From the NCBI RefSeq assembly GCF_022965805.1, contig NC_133115.1:30247321-30311320 (forward strand): 64,000 nucleotides of DNA. Reading direction: 5' to 3'. Below are positions 23,393 to 35,735 of the stretch, piece after piece. Each line of letters starts with the position of its first letter. Position 1 is the stretch's first letter. This DNA comes from Primulina eburnea (lineage: Eukaryota; Streptophyta; Magnoliopsida; Lamiales; Gesneriaceae). Both the position numbers and the translations under genes were made by a program. Under the pieces are notes generated by a model, which was given only the letters and a program-made list of their open reading frames with translations, was not told where the DNA came from and searched no databases.

Positions 23393-24902
23393 GTCACATA
23401 ATTCAACCAGCAAATTCACTCTGTTTATTAGAGCCTATAATAACTTGTTTAATCCAGCCTCGCGCCCGAGTTTCTGATTAGACCTAACCAGCTATCTATG
23501 TTATAATAACTTGTTAGACCTAACCAGCTATCTATGTTTATACCTTATTGGGCTGACAGGGTCCAATATAAAGAGTACAGTGATATCATGGAATAAGCTG
23601 TTAATGTAGCTGTTAAAACAAGCATGATGCCAAAATTCACTTAATCAAGAAGTCAGGCTAGAAGGTAGAGCTCCAGGAGAAGAAATAAGAAACTTTGCAC
23701 GAGAAGATCCTTGGTGATTTCAGAATATTTAAACTTTTTCAAGTTCCAAGATTGAGGGGATGCATCTCCAGTTAGCGTAAAGAGTCAATTGATTAAACTG
23801 ATTCGGTAGCTGGACTCAATCCTTTCTTAGTACAAGAAGCCTTAAAGGTAAACACATGTACTACCTTCTCACTTAGAGGTTGGTAATCCAGCCAACAAAG
23901 AGCTTAATATTTTTTAGAGTCTTAACATTTCTTGCGAGCATGCTCAAGCTTGCTCGCAGACAAAGATTGTGGATGCAGGAGTGGAGGCTGTGTTGCCCGG
24001 ACACAATCACGAGCTTGGGGAAAATTAGTTAATATTTCTCAAAAATAAGAAAGGTTATATGTTCAAAAAATATAGGAGGTAATCTATCTTGAAAAAACTA
24101 CAAGTGTTTGATAATTTATAAGACATGAATTTGCTTCTTCAATGTACAGAATCCAAATATCCCCACAATCATTCGAAGTGGTTGACTTCTCCAAATCTTT
24201 TCTACTTATTTTACATATTGTGATTCTTTGATTTGATTTGTAATATCATTTTAAATTTTCTACGGATAATTCTGTCGATGTTAAAAATGAAATTTTGAGC
24301 TCTATTACATTGTAACCAACTCGTATGATCAATTACAGAAAACATACTATTATCTCAATTATATTATCGTACCATCTATGGTCTTTTTCTGTTTTTTTTG
24401 GCAATACTATCTAAATCAATTTAATGACCCTTGGAAATTTTTTTAGGCTTGCAAAATTAATAGATAATAGCAATCTACACACGGAATCCCAAATTAGAGA
24501 GGACGTATGTCCACTTTTATAAGTGGCTCGATAACTGTGCAAATGCAAGCATACACGGAGTATACCCCCCAGGCATCTGATGTTTTTCACGGAGCACTTA
24601 GAAAGGCCAACTAAACTCATACACTTGCAAGCCAAAAACCTTTTCTGGAAAAGTATCTAAAAGCCTTCTCCAAAATATTCAAGGGAGATAAATTCAGACA
24701 ATTTGTTTGGTACTGATTGGTCATCAAATTGTCACAATAGAACAATTTCTATACGATTATGACATACTTGTCGTTGGGCTAGATAGTTTTCAATCTTTTA
24801 TCCCATATTGAAAAACAATGCTTGAATAAATCTGTGTTTAAAAAAATTAAAATAGAATAAGGACTTACCAATAAAATCTCAAAACAAGGTAATCAAAATA
24901 CT

Positions 24903-27900
24903 TCAAGAAGCTGATTTCCCCCGCACAACTAAATCATCAACAGAGTAATATTCAGCCATGAGCTGGTGCATATATGAAGGGTTGTGCCCACCACTGTGAA
25001 AAACAACCATAAATGAGAAACATGTGGTAACAAAAACTTTAGAAATGGCACGTGAATTTATAATGCATCAATTTCGCCACATTATAATTATGAAATCCAT
25101 TCTTAAAGTGATTTTAGGCAATTATTTAATCGAGGTCTGTTGAACACTTGCCATACTCTATCTATTGCATCCAGAACAGTTGTATTCACAGCCTTAGCAG
25201 ACAATGGGAATGCATGCTTTCCATGCCTCCAAGTATTAAAGAGAAAGTAAGTTAACTGTGTGGCCAAGTTCTGCCACTGCCACTGCCACTGCCACTGCCA
25301 CTTTAAAAAAGAATATGTATGTCCTAATCTAAGCCATCAAAATCACCGTGTTTACATAGTTTTAATTGTCAATAATTAGTTTTTTATTTCAATTGGCAAC
25401 TCTTAGACTATTTAATTAATATGCTAGTTTCTCCTAGTACGGAATATCAAATAAGACGAACTTACATATCTGTTATAAATAAGCTAACAAGATTTGGTGG
25501 CACATAATCAAATGCAGGATTGACAACGTCAAGAAGAGGTGAACCAGTGCCACTCCCAAAATCCAAACAATCTGAAAATTCTCCAAAGTCCAGAAGCTCA
25601 GATGGAGACTTTAGCTCATTCAGTAGGACCTCTGGTTTATGAGGGTATAGAGGACACAGCTGTAGTCAATAAAAGAGTTATGATGAAGCATGTGCATTCT
25701 GAAATACTTGGCACCTTGTTTTGCATCTTGGATAAAAGAATTCTAATAGATGGAACTAGAATAGCGTGAGCCCTTCAAGGTACTTCCTCACTTTTCATGT
25801 ACAATTGAAGCCAATTGCTGCTTAATAATAATACAAATATTAATCCATTTAAACATTATACTGCACTGTATAAATGCAATGTGTTAGAGATGACGCCCCA
25901 AAAAACTTATCCCAAAACTTTTACACCTTTGCATTCCCATTGCTACAGTTGCTTCTATATTTTGAACTCTATTGAATTTCATCAAGCAATAATACAAGAT
26001 GTTATCCTTGCTTCTATGTGAGTCAAGGCACTGAGAATAAATCCACTGTCGAATCGGCTAAATGTATTGTGGGCCAGGAAATAAAGGGCACCTTGCACAT
26101 GCACAAACATTTCTAATTGTGAACCCTTGCATGTAAAAGCAAAGAACAAAGTTTATTAACTAACATTAGCTAAGATGTTCCTAGTCACAAACAATAAATC
26201 ACGAGTAAATCTTCTGGTTGCAAAATAGAAGTTGAAAACATGGATTGCAGAGACAGATTTCTAATACTCTCTATGATAAAGCCACAGCTCCACCTGAGAT
26301 TATCATGAAAAGGCATTACAAATTCATAAGAAATTACAACAAAAAGGAGGTCATGCTTCCGTTTGGATTTCTCTATTTGCTAGTAATTGGGAACCTTGAA
26401 GCCAGTTATGGATTGAAATCTAAATGAGGAAGCTTCTCATATGACATGTAAGAACAATGATTAAACTAAATTGAAATGAGTCCATACAAATAAGAGTATT
26501 CAGAAGATACAACACTATACCTTGTGAATCCCAGCAAGCACAACAAAAGGGATAGCATGCCTTTGAGCAGCTAGGGCCACCATATTCAACCCCACAGGAG
26601 CCATAACCCCACCATTGGCCATGACAGCATGTGCTCCAACTATAACCTGTATATGAAGAAACTTGAAGTAACAGCAGAATGAAGAAACTATAAAAACTCT
26701 TGCTGCAACGGTGACACACCATGTTGACTCGAGAAATCATAGCAAAAACAGCAGAATCAGTAATAACTGTAGTTTGTATCCCTCTTGTAGCCAGTTCTTT
26801 CGCAAGAGCATGACCCTGATATCTGAGATGAAACCAAATCCAAAGAAAATTGGCATTAGCAAAGGAAAAATCAATTGACTGACAGCCTAAAACCCAACTA
26901 CTTTTAACAAGAGTCACAAGATGAAAGATATTCATATTCAACCTCGGCGCACCCTCTGCGACAAAAACACGGAATGACCTCTTTTTCTCTTTTGCAGCAC
27001 ATAGGAACTCCGTTACTGTCCTTGAACTTCCTAGAGTCATGATCACCTCACTGAAAATGATAAAAGCAAAAAGACAAATGTTTGTTTAAATTAACTTATC
27101 ATATCTGATATTATAAAAAGGAAAAACAAGAATCTTAGAAGCCAAAGCAAATATGCAGATAATTGCCTGTTTATGATTGACAATTTGACATGAATTGCAA
27201 CAGTGGGTTTTTTATTTACTTGGGCTAATCTAATGTTCGTACAAAGATTATTGGTCAATGCTCACTGACTACAATCTAATCTGGATTCTTATGCTGAATT
27301 TTTAGTTCCTGGATGCGTTTTGGATCGCTCAATGAGTATTGTCTCAACTCTCGCTCCCAAAAATAAGTTCATCAGACCTTTCAAAATTTTCAACATGTGG
27401 AGCTTGGATGGCAAGTTTGACAGATTAGTGATGAATAATTAGAAATTTTATGAATATGGGATGGCCCGGTATATACTCAAGCAGAACTTAACCAGTGTGA
27501 AGTGCCTCTGAATTCGCTCAACTTAATTCAATTTAGCTATTTTTCGGCCAGGGCAAGTAGAGCTAGGGCGCCGAAACTTGAATCCCTCCAATTGATTCAC
27601 TTGAATGGAGGGGTGGTTTATAACAATTTGAAGAGTGTTAAGGAATCAACAGAGAAAATCCTTGAAACCGAAAGATTGTTCCTCGTTCAAAAAGCGAAAT
27701 GCACATACCTCAAGAACAGTGATCGTTGGACCAAGCTTTTTCATGACTTGATTAAGAGGAATAACAAACGGAATGCAATTTAGCAATTTACTTGGATGAT
27801 GGAAACTCTACGATGGATGAAAACATCATAGTGACTGAAATGGTGAAATATTACAAAAATTTATTGGGTACTAGTGTTGATCGAGAAACTTTGAATGGGA

Positions 27901-30900
27901 ATGTGGTTTTGGACGATCAATAGAAGAAGCTTATCGAGCCAGTTACTGTCGATGAGATCGAATGGCACTTTGGGATATTGACAATGGTAAAGCACTTGGG
28001 CCGAATGGATTTGTATCTTTCTTTTTCAAGAAGTCTTGGACCATAGTTGGATATGATGTGTGTAAGACCGTCGAAGAATTCTTTATATCAAGAAAACTCC
28101 TTAAACAATGGAATCATACTTTGATCACCCTCAGGCCTCATCCCTAAATCAAAGAATGCATCTAAGGTTCATGAGTTTCGACCAATTTCGTGTCGCTCTG
28201 TCTTTTATAAGAGCATCTCGTAAATTCTAACTACTCGGCTTAAAATTGTTATGGATCAACTTAAAGATGGGTCTCAAGTGGCATTCATTCAAGGCAGCTC
28301 CATCGTGGATAATATTCATTTGGCCCATGAGTTACTTCTTCATTATACAAAAATGTATATATCTATCAGATGTAATTTGAAAGGGGACTTGCAGAAAGCA
28401 TATGATACTATACATTTGGACTATATTAAAGAGGCAATGACTTGGTTGCAATTTCCGGGGAAATTTATTGATTGGGTTATGTAAAATGTGTCACCACCAC
28501 ATCTTTCTCAATTTCCATTAAGGGCAGCTTCATGGTTTTTTCAAGGAGTAAGAGGTCTCCGACAAAGTGACCCCTCGTCTCCATTTTTGTTTGTTGTTTT
28601 CTAGGAGGGATTAACGAGGAAACTTAACTCTCTTGGTAGAGAGCCGAGTTACAAACACCATCCCAAATGTGCTTGTTTAAATATAACATATTTGGCCTAC
28701 AATGGTGATATATTACTTTTTTCAATAGGAGATGTGGATAGTTTCCAGACAATTATGTTGTGTTTGGATGAATTTGTGCGTACTGCTGGGTTGAGAGCCA
28801 ATTTACTCAAATCGAACGTTTATTTAGTAGGTGTTGATACATTGGTTAGAGAAGAATATTACAAGGTTATAGGTAGGGGTCTTCCCTTTCAGATATCTGG
28901 GAATCCCTTATCCACGGGAAAGTTTCGTGTTGCCGATTATAGTGTTTTAGTGAACAGTATATCAGAGCATATATTGGAGCATGGCCAAGGAAAACTCTGT
29001 CTTACCCCGGCAAACTTTAACTTGTCATTCAAGGGATAGAATGTTTCTGGCTTCATATTATCCCCATTCCTTTTGGTATCATTGACAAAACTTACTCGTT
29101 GTGTAGGAAATCCTTTGATTGCTTGGTCCATATTTTGTGTATCTAAAGAGAATGGTGGAATGGGACTACGAGATTTGAGGTCGAGGAATAATGCTCTACT
29201 TGCCAAGACTTTATGGAATATCCACAAAAAGAAAGATACCTAGTGGATCATATGGATTAATCAAGTTTTTCTTCAAGGGAAAAGTATATGGGACCGAAGA
29301 ATACGTAAGAATGACTCGTGTCTTGTTAAGAAGATTTTTTCAATCCGGGATAAGATCCTGGTACATGGCTAGGTGGATGCCTCTATAGCGATGTTGAGTG
29401 GTTGGTTTAAGGCAAAAAATGATATGTACAAAGCGTACAGTTTCCTTGCCCCAAATTACGGAAATGACCTTGGATGCCATTTGGTGTTGGAAGAATTGAC
29501 GCATTTCTAAACACAAATTCTATATATGGTTGTTTGCAACTCGAAAGGTTCTGACTAGAGATAAACAGCCTTATGTGGAGGAGAAGAAATGTGTTATTAC
29601 TGGTAATTTTCATACAAGTTTCGATAATTTGTTTTTCCTCTACCACTTCTCGAATTCATTTTGGAATGAAGTTCGTGAATTGCTAGGAATGAAGAAAATC
29701 ATGGGCTCTCATCAAGCATACCTAAGGCTAGACATGTCAAAATATGACCCGACCCGGTTTGACCCAAAAATATCAGGTTTGGGTCGGGGTTTTCGGGTTT
29801 GGGTTGGACCTGATATCTAACCAGAAAAAGTAGTCGGGTTCAGGCCAAATCGAATTTTAAGTTTTTTTAAAACAAATACAATTTATAAATACTGTCTGCA
29901 TTTGTATATATTGTAAGTTAGAAAAAAAATTATTGTATATTTATAGCAAATGTTTTCATCATTTAATATATGTTTGTACATTTTTTTTATTTTTTAAAAC
30001 AATTGTTTATTTTATTTAGTAATTATATTTTTAATTTTCTACCGTTAGAATTTCAAATTTAAATCATATTTTAATTTTTATTCAATTATTTTTAAAAAAT
30101 GAAATAAAAATCGGTTTGAGTCGGATTGATCGGGTTGAGTCAAGTTAGTCGGGTTCAGGTTGGGAGTTTTCGGGTTTGAGTTGAGCATTTTTTTAAAATT
30201 ATCGTGTGTCAACCTGACCCGAACCAACCCGGCTCATCCAAATTGACACCCCTACTTAAGGCTTTCACAGGAATTTATCGAGGGACTTCCTCCTTGACAA
30301 AGATACGGTCCATGGCTATGGCAGTTGTCATGTTTCACATTTGGAGTGCAAGAAATCTTTCACATTTTAGATGTCAGTGAGTTGTTGTTGGTTCAAAGGA
30401 TTTAATATCCTTGTAGATGTCATGGGCATGTCAAGAGTATTTGTACCCGTATTTTTTACCTCAATGATATGACATTTTCAGGGAAAAAAAATTCAACCAT
30501 CTTATCTAATGACCATATATACGTTAGATCACTAAGAAAATCGTCTCCTTAATGCTTAATAAAACACTACCAGTGAAGAAATCTAAAACCGGTTTGCCAT
30601 GGTAAGTCATACACGTGAATCACTTTCTATAGCGTATAGGTAGAGAGCACTGTGAAGTAGTATGACATATGGAAGCTACCTCTTCAAAATTTATTTCACA
30701 CCACTTACGTAGACGTTTCATTTATGGAAATGCTATGGGACCATAAGGCATCATAAACCATATATAATTGAACAGATAATTCTGCAGAAGTCCTTGACAA
30801 TTGGAAAAAATAAGAAAGTACAAAGTGATATAAACTGCTCCATCAAAATGATTCAAGGAACATACTTTTGATGTATATGTTCCACTGCTTGTTCAGCAAT

Positions 30901-33900
30901 CTGTTCGTGGCAAGTAGAAATTTCTTGAATGAGTTCATTAACTGCCTCAATGACATTATGCTTGAGTTTCCGAGTCACTGAATTTTTATCAGCAGCTGAA
31001 AGAAAGAGGACAATACGGATCAACTCTGACAACAATGGCATTTGATGCATAAATTATACTGCTGCCATTCATCTTATGCCCAATAGAAAGATGAGAATTC
31101 CTTTCAGAACCATTATAAACACATTTTAAAGGAAAAGTTAGATTTCTCATTAACCACATTGTATCATAGCAGTATCTAGATAATGAAAGACCATATAATA
31201 TGAGAGGAGAAAGATATACATTTGCTTTTTCCTTCAGAATCACCGCCAGAAGAAGATGTATGAGGCACAGCAATTGTGTTGGGCACATCCTCGAGCAGAG
31301 TCTGCAGTGAAGGTGGCCTTAGAGCGCTTCTTGCAGCGGCAGCTACCATGATAGCTGAAAGAGCTGGATAATCATCATGCGCATCATCTTCATCATCACT
31401 TTCAGCTGACAAACTTAACCCGCCAACAGCAGCAGTAGTTAGAGAAAGATTTTCCTCACATATAATATGTAGAACACGTCGTACAACATTGCCAACAGCT
31501 AACTCTGAAATCAGGATAATCCAGAACCATCAAGATCTAGAACACAAAACAATTAGAGTAAAAGAAACTTTTACTTGAAATGCAAAAATATATACAACTT
31601 TCAAGTAATTCACAAACAAGAAATGGTTTCCTTTCCAATCTTTGATAAACAAGTTTGCATGAAAGGTTTTTTTCAAGATTGTTTTGAGTTGTAAAATCTT
31701 TGTTCATCTAATATCTGTATTGAAAACCCTTCGTAATGGTTAAAGTCCAAATATGTTGCAGTTACATGATAAAGAGCCCTTCATCGGTACTTAGACAGCA
31801 ATACTAATAAACAAAAATTAGAACCAACTCATTGCATTTGCATGTGACTGAAACAATTAAATCAATAACATTGCAAGAGGTTTGCATCAAGAAACTACTT
31901 GTGCCTTGTTACTACTCCATCCTAGAGTAACTAATCCACCAAAAATATAATATAAAAACGACTTAGCCTTCCCTCCAACCTCCACAGTACAGGCTCTCAC
32001 TGTAATGACTTGAATCCTTATTTGAATTAAGTACTAATTTAGACATGATTAAAGAGTTTTAATATTAGTAAGGAATTGAATAATTGAAGATCAACATGTT
32101 GGTATTCGCCGAATTTCAAATGTACCACGTAATCTACTTCATATTATATTATCCCCAGAAATCCAACTAGACGAATGAGATTATGACGCAGTGGTAGATA
32201 AGATTGAGTTTGGATCTTCTGAACAGTCCAGATGTAGCCTATAAATGGAAGCTGGTTTTATTTGTATCCTACACTGCTTTCTCTCATCTTCTCTCTCGAT
32301 TTGTTGCCATATACCTTAGGTTTTCTAGCAAGTTTCTCGTGTATTTTAATGTCGGGAAGCTTCGGAGCTAGAATCGACTCGAGGAGGGTCGGTGATCCGA
32401 GACACGCGGATAGAGGCGTCATAAACGTGTTGACGACGGACTCAGATATAATCCTAAAGCCTTGAAATAGTGATTTAAGGATCATTAGAAATAATTTTTA
32501 AGCATATTTAGTATTTTTTGAATCTGACATGATAGTGATTTCAGTATGTTTGTATTGTCTAGGTTCAGACGACTACACTTTTTGTCAGATTGTTTTAGTA
32601 AGGTATGTGATGTACTGACTGAGATATCTAAGCGTATACACATTTATATGATGCTTATTTATCTGTTGCATTATACATGTTTTACTGATGTGACACATTA
32701 TGCATAACATATCACGTTAGGCCTGATATCTTTTGAGATACACCTTGTTTGTTGGGGCAGCCAAGCCATGTTCTGTGTTGTGGAATGTGGATGGCTGGTA
32801 TCGAGAGCTACAATGTCCGACGGGACCCACAGGATCTGATGACCCTGTACATTGTAGATTCACGTCTACATTGAGTGTGGGAGCCAAAACATGCCTATGA
32901 CATATCAGATACTACACACTCAGTTGCCTCTAGACTGAGCATGAGATTCTTGACTTGATCTTTGATATCCGAGCTTATTGCATTTCACATGAATCATATC
33001 AGTTTGTATACTCGTACATTCTCGTATTGGATGATTTTTTATCACGTCTTTGTTTTCATCTTGCACCCCATTCCACGAAACAGGTCTTAGGTTGGACGGT
33101 TCGGGCTGCCAGGGAAGTGGCTCAAGCAGTTGAGTTTTCGGTGGTGATCTAGTAGAGGTTTTATTTGGTTTATCATATTCTCGTGCAGGATTATGATTTC
33201 GATATGATTATATTAACGTTTAAAACTGAGATTATCGTTTTGTCTCCTCTTGGGTTGTTGGATGATTATGTTATTTGGTTTTCGTTGTTTAATTGTTGTT
33301 ATTAAGTTTTAATCAGATGTAAAGAGATGGAAGCAGTCACGGAAGTGCGGGACATGGCCGTTTTGGCGACGATGAGACAAGCCAAGAACATCGTCGTAGA
33401 AATCGAGATGGAAGGCGTCACCAAGACCATGATAAAAGAGACATAGGAACCATGTCAACATAATGAAATTCATTAAGATTGGACCTCCACCATTGACAGG
33501 AGATGAAAATGTTGATTTTGCTGAAGCTTGGGTCGATATCATGGAGCAGTATTTTCGAGTGTTGTATTGTAACGAGGAAGTGAATGCGCATATTCGTTCC
33601 AAAATGAGAACATTTCTGTCAGGCCTTCATCAATCATCACTTTCCGCCAACTCTTCGTCAGGCGAAGGAGATGGAATTGTTGACCATTAAGCAAGGAGAT
33701 TCAGCATTGAGGATTACGAGAAGCGTTTTACAGATCAGTTTCTGTATGCTCCTCACATCAGTGAGAATTCTGCAACAAAATATTCTCATTTTCTGAATGG
33801 TTTGAATCAGGAGATTTTTTTTATCGAGTTTCTGTATGTGACGAGCGACTTCATACGAAGGATTAGTGAATCGTTGTCGTCAAGCCGAAATCAGTATTGC

Positions 33901-34629
33901 TAGGAAAAAGGCTATGTAAGCTATCAAGAGTTCTAATTCGTTGGGACCAAGCAGTCTTTCAAAAAGTCTATGTATCTTCTTCTTCCGGTTCTAGAGAAGT
34001 GCAATGTTTTGGCAAGAAAAAGTTGTAATATGGCCATTGCGGTGGCAACCACCAGACAGAGAATTGTCGAAGTGTAACTGGTATTTGTTTCAATTGTGGT
34101 GGTTTTGCTCACATGAAGAGGGATTGTCCTAATTTGGAGGATTTGAACATCATAATTACAGGCACGAGCATCATCTAACAAATAAAACTGATAAGAAACA
34201 AAAAAAAAAGTTAACCACAAACACCATATCCAATAAAATCAGGAAGCAATATATGGACAGGAAATATTCCAGTATTGGAAAGAAAATATTGAACGATGCT
34301 GAGTCGTTTTTACATACCTACAGGATTTGCAGCAACGAGTTCCTCTCCGACCGATTTCACGGCCTCAATGAGAGCCCCAGACTCGTTACGTTGCGGCAGT
34401 CTCTGCTGTGATATGAATGAACGGAGCAATTCCGCAGTTAATTTTGCACATGCCTTGGAACCTTCAACTTTGCTGCAGTAAATCGCACCATGCACACACA
34501 CACACACAAAAAACAAGCAAATGACATCAGATGAAATCAAATAGCCGATAACTTCACCGAGGGGACAAATACTTACCGTTTCTTGAGCTTGACAACGAAT
34601 TCATTCACGAGCGAATGAACGTCGGGCAT
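24903..34629 (-). CDS. EIF2B2: translation initiation factor eIF2B subunit beta
   Basis: Nine coding exons on the minus strand: 34577-34629, 34318-34472, 31220-31504, 30866-30995, 26943-27050, 26720-26822, 26521-26646, 25466-25659 and 24903-24993. They give 414 residues, close to the plant family length. The start MPDVHSLVNEFVVKLKKR matches the plant N-terminus. An acidic insert (SDDEDDAHDDYPALSA) is followed by the conserved core: VIMTLGSSRTVTEFLCAAKE, FRVFVAEGAPRYQGH, VITDSAVFAMISRVNMV, GAHAVMANGGV and HNPSYM. eIF2B is the decameric GDP/GTP exchange factor of eIF2 in the cytosol; beta is one of its regulatory subunits with a Rossmann-like C-terminal half. Introns 2 and 4 were expanded by antisense insertions. 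The last coding exon reads ITDIGGHNPSYMHQLMAEYY, where I recall T, Y and R in place of I, H and Q. Identity is certain; activity is assumed. Confidence 0.95.
25271..25302. repeat. (CTGCCA)n hexanucleotide repeat
   Basis: Just over five units of CTGCCA in the last coding intron of eIF2B beta. Intronic, so not translated. Confidence 0.9.
27296..30440 (+). mobile_element. 5'-truncated LINE (L1-type) in eIF2B beta intron 4, antisense
   Basis: Plus-strand pieces follow plant L1 ORF2 order. The end of the endonuclease region comes first (VPGCVLDRSMSIVSTLAPK, FKIFNMWSLDGKFDRLVMN), then the linker with VQKAKCTYLKNSDRWTKLFH. RT blocks follow (NGKALGPNGFVSFFFKKSW, GSQVAFIQGSSIVDNIHLAH, CNLKGDLQKAYDTIHLDY, GVRGLRQSDPSSPFLFVVF, AYNGDILLF), then NPLIAWSIFCVSKENGGMGL and the C-terminal zf-RVT domain, interrupted by a hAT-like insert. 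Several stops and frameshifts are present, and the RT catalytic box reads YNGD instead of YADD. The 5' truncation is usual for LINEs. Confidence 0.88.
29729..30254. mobile_element. hAT-like miniature element nested in the LINE
   Basis: Ends TAGACATGTCAA and TTGACACCCCTA. Flanking 8-mers CCTAAGGC (29721-29728) and CTTAAGGC (30255-30262) match at 7 of 8 positions. Subterminal regions are full of GACCCGAACC/GGTTCGGGT-type words on both sides with an AT-rich middle. The LINE reading continues on the right side (RSMAMAVVMFHIWSARN), proving the insertion came after the LINE. Confidence 0.85.
32001..34175 (+). mobile_element. Ty3/gypsy 5' LTR and gag fragment in eIF2B beta intron 2, antisense
   Basis: Starts TGTAATGACTTGAATCC, a typical gypsy LTR opening, with a TATAAATGG box near 32240. 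The LTR and leader run to about 33300. Then gag begins on the plus strand: IKIGPPPLTGDENVDFAEAW (33466 onward), KQGDSSIEDYEKRFTDQF in another frame, and two zinc knuckles, CGGNHQTENC and CFNCGGFAHMKRDC (34087-34128). Stops and frameshifts occur throughout. Protease and pol are absent, so this is a 5' fragment. The LTR 3' edge and a primer site could not be placed. Confidence 0.78.
33463..34140 (+). pseudogene. gypsy gag remnant with CCHC zinc knuckle
   Basis: Codes in pieces for the retrotransposon gag domain (GPPPLTGDENVDFAEAWVD), followed after a frame change by the SIEDYEKRF motif. After further breaks comes a CX2CX4HX4C knuckle (CFNCGGFAHMKRDC). Gag would package element RNA; this copy cannot be translated as one protein. 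Confidence 0.75.
34500..34508. repeat. short (CA)n run in eIF2B beta intron 1
   Basis: Part of a CA run from about 34492 to 34508 in the 104-bp first intron. Confidence 0.7.
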
Positions 34630-34758
34630 CGTTTCCTGTTGGAAAAGAGCCGGAATTGAAACAAGTTTTCCTGATTAACGAATCGAAAGATAGATAGCTC
34701 ACTGAGTTAGGGTTTATGATAGTGCCAACAATTGTTCATCTCAAAGAGAAACAAATAT

Positions 34759-35109
34759 TCTATATTATCTATATTATTATTTTATTAAATTTGAAATATT
34801 TAAATTAACTAATTTTGATATAGTCTGTTTTAATAATTATTTATATTAATAAAATATTAAAATTTTAATGTAAGTAATATGTAACTCAGCGGATAGAGTT
34901 ATTGTTTTTTGGGTTTAGTTTATTGATTCAATTCTTATTGTGGTCATTTTTTATTCTTTTATTTTTCAATTTATTTTTTAATTTATATATCAAAATTATA
35001 GTAGAGTCTATCAATATTTCTTATAATTATATTTTGGTCATCATTAATAATCAAATGAATTATAAAAAATATTATACAAGCACGCAACGCGTGCGTCGGT
35101 ACACTAGTA
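34759..35109 (+). mobile_element. short Helitron-like element
   Basis: Begins TCTATATTATCTATATTATT and ends with hairpin GCACGCAACGCGTGC (35079-35093) plus GTCGGTACACTAGT, a CTAGT terminus. About 350 bp, AT-rich, no coding capacity. The hairpin sequence differs from the 10.5-14.5 kb pair, so it is another family. The left edge is less sure than the right. Confidence 0.55.
34876..34945 (+). repeat. tRNA-like (SINE head or tRNA-derived) segment
   Basis: GTAACTCAGCGGATAGAG resembles a tRNA D-arm/A box, and GATTCAATTCTT about 33 bp later resembles a B box. The intervening part does not form an anticodon arm, so it is not a working tRNA. It lies inside the Helitron-like unit. Confidence 0.4.
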
Positions 35110-35592
35110 TGTACGAAGAATTTGTGCTTTCAATTCTTCCCACCCACTTTTTCTTTCACTTTTACTCTTATATATATTAATATTATACTTTTGTTTCTTG
35201 TTTTTTTTTTAAATTTCAAAACACACTTTTATTTTTGTTTTTTTTTATTTCAACAATTCAAATATCAATTTATTCCTTCCATAATTTGTCTAATTTCACT
35301 TTAGTTCATCGATAATGATAAAAACGACTCTACACACACGCATCATGTGTACAGAGTAACTAGCATATATAATAAAAACAAGACCTATAATAGTACAGTA
35401 ATTAGTAATGTTTGACACGAGTTGCTCTGATCTTTTTATAATCAATTTGATTTGTATGAAATGAAATTCATATTATAATTATAAAAATTTGTTAAAAACT
35501 AAACCATAATTTTGAAATTTTGAATGAGGCTCATATCATAATTGTAAAAATTAGTGCAAGATAAAATTGTAATTTTGAAATAACGAATTAAA
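35110..35592. other. intergenic, possible second Helitron end
   Basis: AT-rich. Around 35333-35372 an ACACACGCATCATGTGT hairpin is followed by ACTAGCATATATAATAAAA, resembling a decayed Helitron junction. No gene seen. Confidence 0.4.
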
Positions 35593-35735
35593 TAAATGAG
35601 TCTCTTATAAGACGGTCTCACATATCTTTATCTGTGATACTGATCAACTATTTTCATATTTACAATAATAAGTATATTATTTTGCATAAAAAGTAATTTT
35701 TTTTTATTAGTGGCCCAAATAAGATATTTTTCATT
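35593..35735 (-). mobile_element. MITE family GAGACGGTCTCAC, copy 4 (decayed, inverted)
   Basis: GAGTCTCTTATAAGACGGTC is followed by interior features in reverse order (ACAATAATAAGTATATTA, GGCCCAAATAAGATA). The far arm is lost. Confidence 0.65.

Noticed and set aside
26420..27046. 208-residue minus-strand open frame starting with eIF2B motifs
   Set aside because: It reads through introns 5-7. The family sequence is recovered only when GT-AG introns are removed, so this is three exons plus intron read-through, not a separate gene.
34876..34945. Functional tRNA gene
   Set aside because: A- and B-box-like words are present but no acceptor stem or anticodon arm can be drawn.
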